A DNA stretch of 64,000 bases. Source: Paraglaciecola mesophila KMM 241. GTDB taxonomy: Bacteria > Pseudomonadota > Gammaproteobacteria > Enterobacterales > Alteromonadaceae. Position numbers and translations under genes: made by a program. The notes under the pieces were generated by a model. The model was not told the DNA's origin. It worked only from the letters and a program-made list of their open reading frames with translations, and did no database searches. Location of the stretch: positions 1-64,000 of the forward strand of contig NZ_BAEP01000007.1 of NCBI RefSeq assembly GCF_000315015.1. Direction: 5' to 3'. Positions 18,545 to 26,397 of this stretch are shown here, piece after piece (position 1 is the first letter of the stretch; the number at the start of each line of letters is the position of its first letter).

Positions 18545-21115
18545 TTATTCAGCAGGGCAGCTGATATCAGCCTTATTCGCAGCATTCGGCACAATGCGAA
18601 TGTCAGATAGGGAAAGACTCAACGGGCCTTCTGAGCTGAGCGCAAAGGGGATTCCAATCTTGGAAAAGTCTGTTGCACTTTGCGCAAAACACGCTAAATC
18701 AACGCTCAGGGTTTGCCACGTTTGTGTCTGTTTTAGGTGTGCGCTTAAATCTATGTCACTAGCGCATGTTTCACCGCAGTTAATTTGTAACCAAACAGGG
18801 GCGCTGATGGCCGAATTTAATGTGTAATCAAACTGCATTACACTGCTTGCTTCAGTGTAGCTACGCAGATCTTGTAGAAAGTCATGATAGATGCGCACCT
18901 GACCGGCATTTGGCTGTAACCAGTCTATTTTGAATGCATCTTCTTGAACGCGACGATCGATGGTTCTGAATTTAAGTCCACCATTTTCCAGCATGCTACT
19001 GGCGACCGTTGCACTTTTTTCTGTGGTCACTAGCGCCATTTTCCATGGGGCTTGAACACTTCTATCGTATATCGCAAGAGGTGTTAAAGCTTGGGCATTC
19101 TCGTTTGCAACTTGCTCAGAAAGTGCCATATCCAAGGTGCTTTTTTCACCATAATGCAAGCCGAATCCGTAGGGTAATAATGGCGTATCGTCTTTATCGA
19201 AACGATTGATGTTGGTTTGAGTGGGGCTATTCGGCCATGAGAAAGACAGCTGACCTTTGAAGTCATGCTGGATGTCGCCGTTCGCTGAAGTGAATAATAC
19301 ATCTGCGACACCAGCGCCTTCTGTACCAGGCAACCAAGCAACCACGAACGCATCAGAGGCATTCAATTCAGGATTAACCCACAAAGGACGACCCGTTAAA
19401 AACACCGAAACTACAGGTATACCTTGGTCTTTCAGTGATTTAAGTAAGGCTAAATCTGTTTTATTGCCACGTTGAAACTCTAGGTTGTCTAGGTCGCCAT
19501 TGCCTTCTGCATAAGGCTGTTCGCCAAATACCACTATCGCCACATCAGGTTGCTGAGTGAATTTACCATCAACTGCAAGCTCGGCGTTACCATTTGCTTG
19601 AGTAACAGCTTGCTCAATGCCTTGATAAATTGAGGTACCACCTGGGAAATCTTGGTTGGTGTTGCCGGTGCCTTGCCATGTAATGCTCCAGCCGCCTGAT
19701 TGTTGACCGATATTGTCCGCACCGCCACCTGCTACCAGCACATTGGCATTAGGAGAAAGAGGTAAAAGTTGCTGGTGGTTCTTCAGTAACACAAGTGACT
19801 CACGCACAGCTTGACGGGCAACGGCTCGATGTTCAGGTGAGCCGATGATGTCTTTATTGCCTGATAAAACCCGTTCCGCTGGAGCAGGTTTATCGAACAA
19901 GCCAGCGCGAAGCTTAACCCGTAAAATGCGAGTGACAGCATCGTCGAGACGAGCTTGGCTGATCTCCCCTGATTTTACCTGAGCGATGGTGTTTTCCAGT
20001 AATGGTTTCCATGCGCCTGTTGGCACCATGTATACGTCAAGGCCGGCATTCATTGCCTGAGGGCAACTCTCGTTACTGCAACCAGGAATTTGGCCATGAC
20101 CGTTCCAGTCACCCACCACGAAGCCATCAAAGCCCATGCGTTCTTTTAGAACAGAGGTCAGTAGGTAACGATTACCGTGAACCTTATCGCCATTCCAGCT
20201 ATTAAACGATGCCATTACGGTTTGCGCGCCAGCGGTTAAACCACCCACGTAGCCTTGGGCGTGAATATCGAACAGGGTTTGTTCATCAGCGATGTTGTTG
20301 CCTTGATCGTCACCACCCACCGTACCGCCATCGCCTATAAAATGTTTAACGGTAGAGATAACTTGACGATCGCCAAGGAAGTTTTTGTTTGCGCTGCCTT
20401 GCAAGCCTTTTACGATAGAGGCCGAGTAGTCTCTGACGATTTCTGGATCTTCAGAATAGCCTTCGTATGTTCTGCCCCAGCGGTCGTCACGTACCGTGGC
20501 GACCGTGGGCGCGAAAATCCAATCGATGCCTGTGGCGAGTACTTCTTCAGCGGTGGCTTTGGCAATGTCTTCAATGAGTTCAGGGTTATGAGTCGCGCCC
20601 AAACCTATGTTGTGGGGGAAGAGTGTTGCGCCAATAACATTGTTGTGGCCATGTACTGCGTCTGTGCCCCACATGGTGGGTATGGTTGAGCCATCTATAC
20701 TGTCATCAATAGATGCTTGATACATTTTCTCTGCTAAGCCAACCCAGTCACTGGGTTTAGCGTGTTTGTCACCATTGGGGAATGCGCCGCCGCCATTAAG
20801 ATAAGAGCCAAACCCGTAGGTACGCATGTCTTCTAGGGTAATGTCACGGATTTCAGGTTGAATCGTTTGCGCCACTTTTTGCGCTAGTGTCATGGTGCTG
20901 AGAATATCCGCGACACGCTGTTCAATTTTCTCGTCACGTTTAATCGCTATGTCTAAAGTGGGCCAAATTTCGATGGCGTTTGCACTGACTGAGCTGTCAG
21001 CTATTTTTGTTGTTGTTTTCGCCTCGGTATCTGAGGTGGATTGGCTACAGCCGGCTAACAGCATGCTCAGGGAGGTGGCTCCCAACATCAGCGCGTGATT
21101 AAATTTTAGGTTCAT
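18545..21115 (-). CDS. Exported GH3 beta-glucosidase/exo-glucanase (lipoprotein)
   Basis: 856-aa glycoside hydrolase family 3 enzyme that removes glucose from non-reducing ends of beta-glucans or oligosaccharides. The N-terminus MNLKFNHALMLGATSLSMLL-AGC has a lipobox with Cys23, so it is probably an outer-membrane or periplasmic lipoprotein. Domains: GH3 N-terminal barrel (about 60-415, with TDAVHGHNN, DDRWGRTYEGYSEDP, VKHFIGDG and nucleophile Asp336 in GFVVGDWNG); GH3 C-terminal domain (about 440-640, with VLLKN and FGEQPYAEGNGD, probable acid/base Glu); and an extra C-terminal beta domain to 856. It resembles ExoP-type exo-1,3/1,4-beta-glucanases of Pseudoalteromonas. It follows the permease gene by 21 nt on the same strand. 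Exact linkage specificity is unknown. Confidence 0.92.
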   Translation of the reverse strand: MNLKFNHALMLGATSLSMLLAGCSQSTSDTEAKTTTKIADSSVSANAIEIWPTLDIAIKRDEKIEQRVADILSTMTLAQKVAQTIQPEIRDITLEDMRTYGFGSYLNGGGAFPNGDKHAKPSDWVGLAEKMYQASIDDSIDGSTIPTMWGTDAVHGHNNVIGATLFPHNIGLGATHNPELIEDIAKATAEEVLATGIDWIFAPTVATVRDDRWGRTYEGYSEDPEIVRDYSASIVKGLQGSANKNFLGDRQVISTVKHFIGDGGTVGGDDQGNNIADEQTLFDIHAQGYVGGLTAGAQTVMASFNSWNGDKVHGNRYLLTSVLKERMGFDGFVVGDWNGHGQIPGCSNESCPQAMNAGLDVYMVPTGAWKPLLENTIAQVKSGEISQARLDDAVTRILRVKLRAGLFDKPAPAERVLSGNKDIIGSPEHRAVARQAVRESLVLLKNHQQLLPLSPNANVLVAGGGADNIGQQSGGWSITWQGTGNTNQDFPGGTSIYQGIEQAVTQANGNAELAVDGKFTQQPDVAIVVFGEQPYAEGNGDLDNLEFQRGNKTDLALLKSLKDQGIPVVSVFLTGRPLWVNPELNASDAFVVAWLPGTEGAGVADVLFTSANGDIQHDFKGQLSFSWPNSPTQTNINRFDKDDTPLLPYGFGLHYGEKSTLDMALSEQVANENAQALTPLAIYDRSVQAPWKMALVTTEKSATVASSMLENGGLKFRTIDRRVQEDAFKIDWLQPNAGQVRIYHDFLQDLRSYTEASSVMQFDYTLNSAISAPVWLQINCGETCASDIDLSAHLKQTQTWQTLSVDLACFAQSATDFSKIGIPFALSSEGPLSLSLSDIRIVPNAANKADISCPAE

Positions 21116-21136
21116 AATGGAAATCTCGTTAAAAAG

Positions 21137-22399
21137 TTAGACTGATGTTGATGAAGTTGGTTTTGAACCTTGCACGCCATAAAAAGCGATATACAAGTAG
21201 CAAACCAGTGGCAACACAAAAGACAATTGCAGGCCAATACTGTCAGCTAATATGCCTTGTAGTACCGGCACAATCGCACCTCCGACAATGGCTAAACATA
21301 AAACGCCTGAGCCACGACTAGTTAAATCGCCAAGGCCCGCTAAGGCCAAGCTGAAAATCGTTGGAAACATGATGGAGTTGAATAAACCCACCATTAATAT
21401 TGCCCACATAGCCAGCGCTCCACTTGATGATATAGCCAAAGCGATAAGACCCATGGCGCAAACACTGTTGAATGCGAGTAACTTGCCAGCTGGAATTTTT
21501 TGCATCACAGCGGCACCAATAAAGCGGCCAACCATGGCACCGCCCCAGTAATAACTTAGGTAAGTCGCTGCAGTTGATTCGGCTAAACCTGCAACGTGTT
21601 GCTCGCCTAAGAAATTAACAATGAAACTACCGATAGATACCTCTGCACCCACGTAAATAAAAATACACACCGCACCCAATGCAAGGTGACGATGTTGCAG
21701 TGGACTGCCTTTCGTCATGTTTTGACTGCTAGCCGTATTGACTGTCTCAGCAGGACTGGTGTCGGGTAGGCTAATTTTCAAAAATATGATGGCAAGCAAA
21801 AACAGCACCGCGGCTAACACCACATAGGGCAGAATAACGCTGTCTGCCGTCATGTTATTTTCATCGATCACTGAGAAAATCAATATTCCTCCAATGATAG
21901 GGGCCAAGGTCGTACCCAAAGAGTTAAAGGCTTGCGTCAAGGTGAGTCGGCTTGATGCTGTTTCTGGTTTACCTAGTAAGGTTACTATAGGGTTCGCCGC
22001 CACCTGTAAAATAGTAATCCCAGAGGCCAGCACAAATAAAGCGCTGAGGAATATCCAGTAGGCATGACTGGTAGCTGCGGGCACAAATAGCAAACATCCT
22101 ATGCAAGCCACAAGCAAGCCAGCGCTAATACCTCGTTGAAAACCAATGCGTTTAACTAACCAGCCAGCAGGCACAGACACCAGGAAATAAGCACCGAAAA
22201 AACAGAATTGAATTAACATAGCTTGAGTGTAACTGAGTGAAAACACACCCTTTAAGTGAGGTATAAGTACGTCGTTCATTGCAGTGATAAAACCCCACAT
22301 AAAAAACAACGAGGTTAAGGAGGTTAACGCAAAATGATAGTTGGGCGTTGCCGCGCCGTTTACTGACGGAGCTGGCACTGCGGTGGATGGGTTTATCAT
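21137..22399 (-). CDS. FucP/GluP-type MFS sugar:H+ symporter
   Basis: 420 aa with about 12 predicted membrane helices, of the fucose/glucose/galactose permease family in the major facilitator superfamily. Typical features: [28 protein letters not shown] at the first helix, [23 protein letters not shown], and [29 protein letters not shown], which is highly characteristic of FucP/GluP. It probably imports glucose released by the periplasmic GH3, whose gene lies directly downstream. The start is about 80 bp from the LacI-type operator at 22481, in the divergent region with the GH1 gene. The substrate (glucose rather than fucose) is inferred from the gene neighbourhood. Confidence 0.92.
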   Translation of the reverse strand: MINPSTAVPAPSVNGAATPNYHFALTSLTSLFFMWGFITAMNDVLIPHLKGVFSLSYTQAMLIQFCFFGAYFLVSVPAGWLVKRIGFQRGISAGLLVACIGCLLFVPAATSHAYWIFLSALFVLASGITILQVAANPIVTLLGKPETASSRLTLTQAFNSLGTTLAPIIGGILIFSVIDENNMTADSVILPYVVLAAVLFLLAIIFLKISLPDTSPAETVNTASSQNMTKGSPLQHRHLALGAVCIFIYVGAEVSIGSFIVNFLGEQHVAGLAESTAATYLSYYWGGAMVGRFIGAAVMQKIPAGKLLAFNSVCAMGLIALAISSSGALAMWAILMVGLFNSIMFPTIFSLALAGLGDLTSRGSGVLCLAIVGGAIVPVLQGILADSIGLQLSFVLPLVCYLYIAFYGVQGSKPTSSTSV

Positions 22400-22448
22400 G
22401 TTTTTACCTGTCAGGTTAAGGTCAATTTAGCAAGTTGAGCTTGTTTTG

Positions 22449-22477
22449 TTGACCTAAGCGTAACAAAGTAATAACAT
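22449..22477 (+). promoter_or_regulatory. Predicted sigma70 promoter of the GH1-symporter-lacI operon
   Basis: TTGACC (-35, 22449-22454), 17-bp spacer, TAACAT (-10, 22472-22477), followed after 3 nt by the LacI-type operator at 22481. The transcription start would fall inside the operator. Sequence prediction, but spacing and operator position are close to ideal. Confidence 0.65.
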
Positions 22478-22480
22478 AAA

Positions 22481-22496
22481 TGTAAGCGCTTTCATT
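22481..22496. promoter_or_regulatory. LacI-family operator, copy 3
   Basis: Third exact copy of TGTAAGCGCTTTCATT, in the intergenic region between the divergent permease (minus) and GH1 (plus) genes. It can repress both directions. The likely binder is the LacI-family protein encoded at 25334-26332, at the end of the plus-strand operon. Confidence 0.8.
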
Positions 22497-22603
22497 TGGT
22501 TTTTTATCTTTGCGTCAAATCAAATAAAGGTTTTGGTAACATCAGATGCGCAATCTGCATTCTTCTAATCTTATATTTACCCTAGGCCACGATTAAGTTA
22601 ATT

Positions 22604-23950
22604 ATGAAAATATCTCTCGCAGAATCTTCTCCACTCAGCCAACCCGACTTTACCTATGGTGTCGCTACCGCAGCCTTTCAAATTGAGGGTGCTGCCGATT
22701 CGCGCAGACCGTGTATTTGGGACACCTTTTGTGCCATGCCGGACAAAATAAAAGACAGTTCGGATGGGCTAGTGGCATGTGATCATTTCAATCGTTGGCA
22801 GCAGGATTTAGCGCTAATTGAGTCTCTTGAAGTGGATGCATATCGTTTTTCAATTTCTTGGCCGCGAGTGATGACACAAAGCGGTGAGTTAGACCCACAA
22901 GGCGTGGCGTTTTATATTCAATTACTGGATGCCCTAAATCAGAAAAATATTAAGCCTTATGTCACACTTTATCATTGGGACTTGCCTCAACACCTAGAAG
23001 ACAAAGGCGGGTGGCTGAATCGTGAGACTGCTTATCACTTTCGTGATTATGTGGATTTAATCACTCAGGCATTCGGGGATAGAGTTTTTTCATACTCCAC
23101 CTTGAATGAACCCTTTTGTAGCGCGTATTTAGGGTATGAACTGGGCATTCATGCACCGGGTTTAAAAAGCAAAGCCTACGGCAAGCAAGCTGCCCATCAC
23201 CTGTTGCTCGCGCATGGATTAGGTATGCAAGTACTTGCTAAAAACAGCCCAAACACCCTAAATGGCATCGTTTTGAATGTAAGCCCGTGTTACCCGAAAA
23301 CCGACAGCGAAAAAGATAAGGATGCAGCGTGGGCGGCAGACCAAAACCTGAACCATTGGTATGCCATGCCCGTGCTTGAAGGACGTTACCCTGAATCAAT
23401 CAACACATTACCTAAAGAAGAATTACCGCCAATCAAAGAAGGCGATATGGGGATTATCTGTCAACCGCTAGATTACATTGGGCTTAACTATTATACCCGC
23501 GAGGTTTATGAAGGCGTTGGCAACAACGATAGGCACAAATGGGTTGATGAATCACTGCCTTTTACCGAGATGGGCTGGGAAGTGTATCCACAGGGTTTGA
23601 CTGACATCCTGTTGCAGCTAAATAAACAATATACGCTCCCACCTGTGTACATCACTGAGAATGGCGCCGCCATGGCAGACACCTATGCTGATGGCCAAGT
23701 ACAAGATACTGATCGCATTGAGTATTTCCAAGGTCATTTGCAAGCTGTGAGCGATGCAGCTGAGCAAGGCGTCGACATTCGTGGCTATTTTGCTTGGAGT
23801 TTAATGGACAACTTTGAATGGGCTGAAGGGTATGAGAAACGTTTCGGAATTGTCTACGTAGATTATGAAACACAACAGCGCACCATCAAGGCTAGCGGAT
23901 TGGCTTATCGAGATTTTATCAGTAGTCGCCATTTAGCGAAGAGCGCATAG
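22604..23950 (+). CDS. GH1 beta-glucosidase, cytoplasmic
   Basis: 448-aa family 1 glycoside hydrolase (retaining beta-glucosidase/beta-glycosidase). The acid/base Glu169 is in STLNEPF and the nucleophile Glu352 in VYITENGAA; the N-terminal FTYGVATAAFQIEGA and C-terminal GYFAWSLMDNFEWAEGYEKRFG motifs are complete. There is no signal peptide, so it acts on imported cellobiose- or laminaribiose-like disaccharides. First gene of an operon with the symporter (16 nt gap) and the LacI regulator. It complements the exported GH3 at 18545. Aglycone and linkage preference cannot be read from sequence. Confidence 0.96.
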   Translation: MKISLAESSPLSQPDFTYGVATAAFQIEGAADSRRPCIWDTFCAMPDKIKDSSDGLVACDHFNRWQQDLALIESLEVDAYRFSISWPRVMTQSGELDPQGVAFYIQLLDALNQKNIKPYVTLYHWDLPQHLEDKGGWLNRETAYHFRDYVDLITQAFGDRVFSYSTLNEPFCSAYLGYELGIHAPGLKSKAYGKQAAHHLLLAHGLGMQVLAKNSPNTLNGIVLNVSPCYPKTDSEKDKDAAWAADQNLNHWYAMPVLEGRYPESINTLPKEELPPIKEGDMGIICQPLDYIGLNYYTREVYEGVGNNDRHKWVDESLPFTEMGWEVYPQGLTDILLQLNKQYTLPPVYITENGAAMADTYADGQVQDTDRIEYFQGHLQAVSDAAEQGVDIRGYFAWSLMDNFEWAEGYEKRFGIVYVDYETQQRTIKASGLAYRDFISSRHLAKSA

Positions 23951-23966
23951 TCGCAAAGGAGTCAGC

Positions 23967-25292
23967 ATGGTTAGCGTTAAAGAGAAAATTGCTTACGGAC
24001 TAGGGGATACCGCCAGTAACATTGTTTTTCAGACAGTGATGCTGTTTCTGTCTTTTTTCTATACCGATATTTTTGGGATCTCGCCGGCTGTGGTAGGCAC
24101 TCTGTTTTTAGTGGTGCGTATTTTCGATGCGGTGACTGACCCATTAATGGGAGCTATGACGGATCGCACGGAAACAAAATACGGTAAATTTCGCCCTTAT
24201 TTACTGTGGTTAGCGTTGCCCTTTGGGGTGATAAGTGTCATGGCGTTCACCACACCTGACTTCGGTGAGCAGGGCAAGGTGGTCTATGCCTTTGCCACAT
24301 ACGCATTGCTAATGATTGCCTACACCGCAATCAACATTCCTTACTCTGCACTGGGCGGCGTGATCACGGGGGACCCCAAAGAGCGCGTCTCCGTGCAGTC
24401 TTACCGATTCGTTTTTGGCATGCTTGGGGGCTTAATTGTAACGGCCTGCACGCTTCCTTTAGTGGAATGGTTTGGGGCGGGGGATAAAGCCAAAGGATAT
24501 CAGCTAACAATTGCGGCAATGAGTGCTGTTGGCGTGCTGATGTTTTTAGTCTGTTTTGCTGGTACCAAAGAGCGTGTTGCTGCGCCGAAACAAGATTCTA
24601 CTTTCAAGCAAGACATGGCGTCGTTGTGGAAGAACGACCAGTGGCGAATTTTATCCAGCGTGGCGCTTTTTGTGTTGATTGGCATGGTAATGCGTAACAC
24701 CTTAGCCATTTACTATGTTAAGTACTTTTTGTTACGGGAAGACTTAATCACGGCATTTATTACTTTAGGCATGACTGGCAACATTATTGGTTGCGCGGTT
24801 GCCCCTAGCGTGGTCAAACGTATGTGCAAAATCAAGGTGTACACTGGGGTATTGTTTATCGCAGCGGTAATTTGTGTAGGGAGTTATTGGATCCAATCAG
24901 ATCAGTTAGTTCTAGCTTTTGTGGTTTACTTTATTGGTAATGTATTTTTGCAAATGGGCACGCCTTTATTATGGGCTAAAATCGCGGATACTGTGGATTA
25001 CGGTCAGTTCAAAACGGGTATTCGTATCACAGGTATGACGTACTCTTCGGTGGTATTTTTCATCAAGCTTGGCCTTGCTGTAGGTGGTGCAATAGTGGGT
25101 TGGTTGTTGGCATATTACGGTTATGAAGCGGATACCACCCAAAGCGCTGAAGCGGTTCACGGCATACTATTGTCTTTTACTATTTTCCCTGCAGTGGCTT
25201 TTATCATTGTATCTTGGGTCATGAGTCGTTATAAACTTGACGATAATAGAGTGGCGGAAATTCAACGGAGCATAGTCAAAGAGGCTGTTTGA
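23967..25292 (+). CDS. GPH-family (MelB-like) glycoside:cation symporter
   Basis: 441 aa, 12 predicted membrane helices, glycoside-pentoside-hexuronide:cation symporter family. Diagnostic parts: KIAYGLGDTASNIVFQTVMLFL at the start, FDAVTDPLMGAMTDRTETKYGKFRPYLLW (the conserved loop with the cation-site Asp), and KIADTVDYGQFKTGIRITGM near residue 335. It lies between GH1 and lacI, so a beta-glucoside such as cellobiose is the likely cargo. It has a good ribosome binding site (AAAGGAG). Coupling ion (Na+ or H+) unknown. Confidence 0.93.
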   Translation: MVSVKEKIAYGLGDTASNIVFQTVMLFLSFFYTDIFGISPAVVGTLFLVVRIFDAVTDPLMGAMTDRTETKYGKFRPYLLWLALPFGVISVMAFTTPDFGEQGKVVYAFATYALLMIAYTAINIPYSALGGVITGDPKERVSVQSYRFVFGMLGGLIVTACTLPLVEWFGAGDKAKGYQLTIAAMSAVGVLMFLVCFAGTKERVAAPKQDSTFKQDMASLWKNDQWRILSSVALFVLIGMVMRNTLAIYYVKYFLLREDLITAFITLGMTGNIIGCAVAPSVVKRMCKIKVYTGVLFIAAVICVGSYWIQSDQLVLAFVVYFIGNVFLQMGTPLLWAKIADTVDYGQFKTGIRITGMTYSSVVFFIKLGLAVGGAIVGWLLAYYGYEADTTQSAEAVHGILLSFTIFPAVAFIIVSWVMSRYKLDDNRVAEIQRSIVKEAV

Positions 25293-25333
25293 TATTTTCG
25301 AGCAAGGTATATTTAAGGTGAAAACAATAGGTT

Positions 25334-26332
25334 ATGGCGACAATTTATCAAGTGTCAGAGCTCGCGGGGGTGTCTTTAGCGACGGTGTCTAGGGTGATGA
25401 ATGGGGGGACGCGGGTCAGCGAAAAGACCCGTGAAAAAGTCACCAAAGCCATGGAGACGTTAAACTATCGCCCAAGCTCCATTGCTCGCTCTTTAGCGTC
25501 GAATTGTTCTAATAGTGTCGGGATCCTAGTCTCTGAGTTACATGGTCCTATTTACGGCGCCATGATGAGCGGCATAGAAAAGCAACTTCGCACGGCTGGC
25601 AAGCACGTTATTATTGCTGCTGGGCACAGTGATGCAGACAGTGAAAAAGACGGTATCGAGTTTTTGATAGACCGTAACTGCGACGCACTTATTTTGCACG
25701 TAGAAGCAGTCAGTGACGAATACCTCATCGAGCTAGCCAAAACCCAACACGCTTTTATTCTGATTAACCGTTACATCCCGCAAATCGCTGATAACTGTAT
25801 CAGTCTCAATAATCGTCGTGGGGGCTACTTAGCCACCAAAGCTTTGCTAGAAAATGGTCACCGTGACATTGCCTATATTTCCGGCCCGTTATGGAAAATG
25901 GATGCCAGTGACCGTTATTTTGGTCATCAAGAAGCGCTTTCTGAATTTGGTATTACCTGTAACGACGCGTTACTGAGTGAAGGTAACTTTCAAGAAGAAG
26001 GGGGCAATGAATGTATGCTGGCACTACTGGATAAAAATATCCCGTTTAGTGCCGTGGTGTGCGCGAATGATGAGATGGCCGCTGGTGCCATGCAAGCAGC
26101 GCGGGACAGAGGCATGGCCGTGCCTAACGATATATCGGTCATGGGGTTCGATAACGTATTGTTAGCCCAGTACATGTACCCGAAGTTGTCTACTGTAAAT
26201 TACCCTGTGCAAGATATGGGGAAAATGGCCGCCAGCTGGATCTTAAAGAATATTTATCAAGCTAACCAACCTGAAATTAGCCACGTGTTTGAGCCTGAGC
26301 TGGTTTGGCGTGATTCTGTTATATCACTCTAA
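25334..26332 (+). CDS. LacI-family transcriptional regulator of the beta-glucoside locus
   Basis: 332 aa. The N-terminal HTH (MATIYQVSELAGVSLATVSRVMNGGTRVSEKTREKV) carries the LacI hinge (RPSSIARSLAS). The remainder is a periplasmic-binding-protein-like effector domain (VGILVSEL, AVVCANDEMAAGAMQAARDRG, DISVMGFDN). It closes the GH1-symporter operon. Three identical LacI-type operators (18223, 18262, 22481) flank the genes it probably controls, and one sits at its own operon promoter, giving autoregulation. The effector is probably a disaccharide or glucose from beta-glucan; that is inferred from neighbours. Confidence 0.94.
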   Translation: MATIYQVSELAGVSLATVSRVMNGGTRVSEKTREKVTKAMETLNYRPSSIARSLASNCSNSVGILVSELHGPIYGAMMSGIEKQLRTAGKHVIIAAGHSDADSEKDGIEFLIDRNCDALILHVEAVSDEYLIELAKTQHAFILINRYIPQIADNCISLNNRRGGYLATKALLENGHRDIAYISGPLWKMDASDRYFGHQEALSEFGITCNDALLSEGNFQEEGGNECMLALLDKNIPFSAVVCANDEMAAGAMQAARDRGMAVPNDISVMGFDNVLLAQYMYPKLSTVNYPVQDMGKMAASWILKNIYQANQPEISHVFEPELVWRDSVISL

Positions 26333-26340
26333 GTATTAAA

Positions 26341-26368
26341 AAAAACGGCCTGAATCGGCCGTTTTTTT
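26341..26368. terminator. Bidirectional terminator between lacI-type gene and GH3
   Basis: Arms AAAAACGGCC (26341-26350) / GGCCGTTTTT (26357-26366), loop TGAATC, with A-tract on one side and T-tract on the other. It serves the two convergent transcription units. Confidence 0.92.
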
Positions 26369-26397
26369 GTTTAGATTTATGCCTTTTTAATCTGCCC

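Noticed and set aside
20255-20689. 144-codon open frame antisense to the first GH3 gene
   Set aside because: Covers conserved GH3 catalytic-domain sequence on the other strand; composition is not protein-like.
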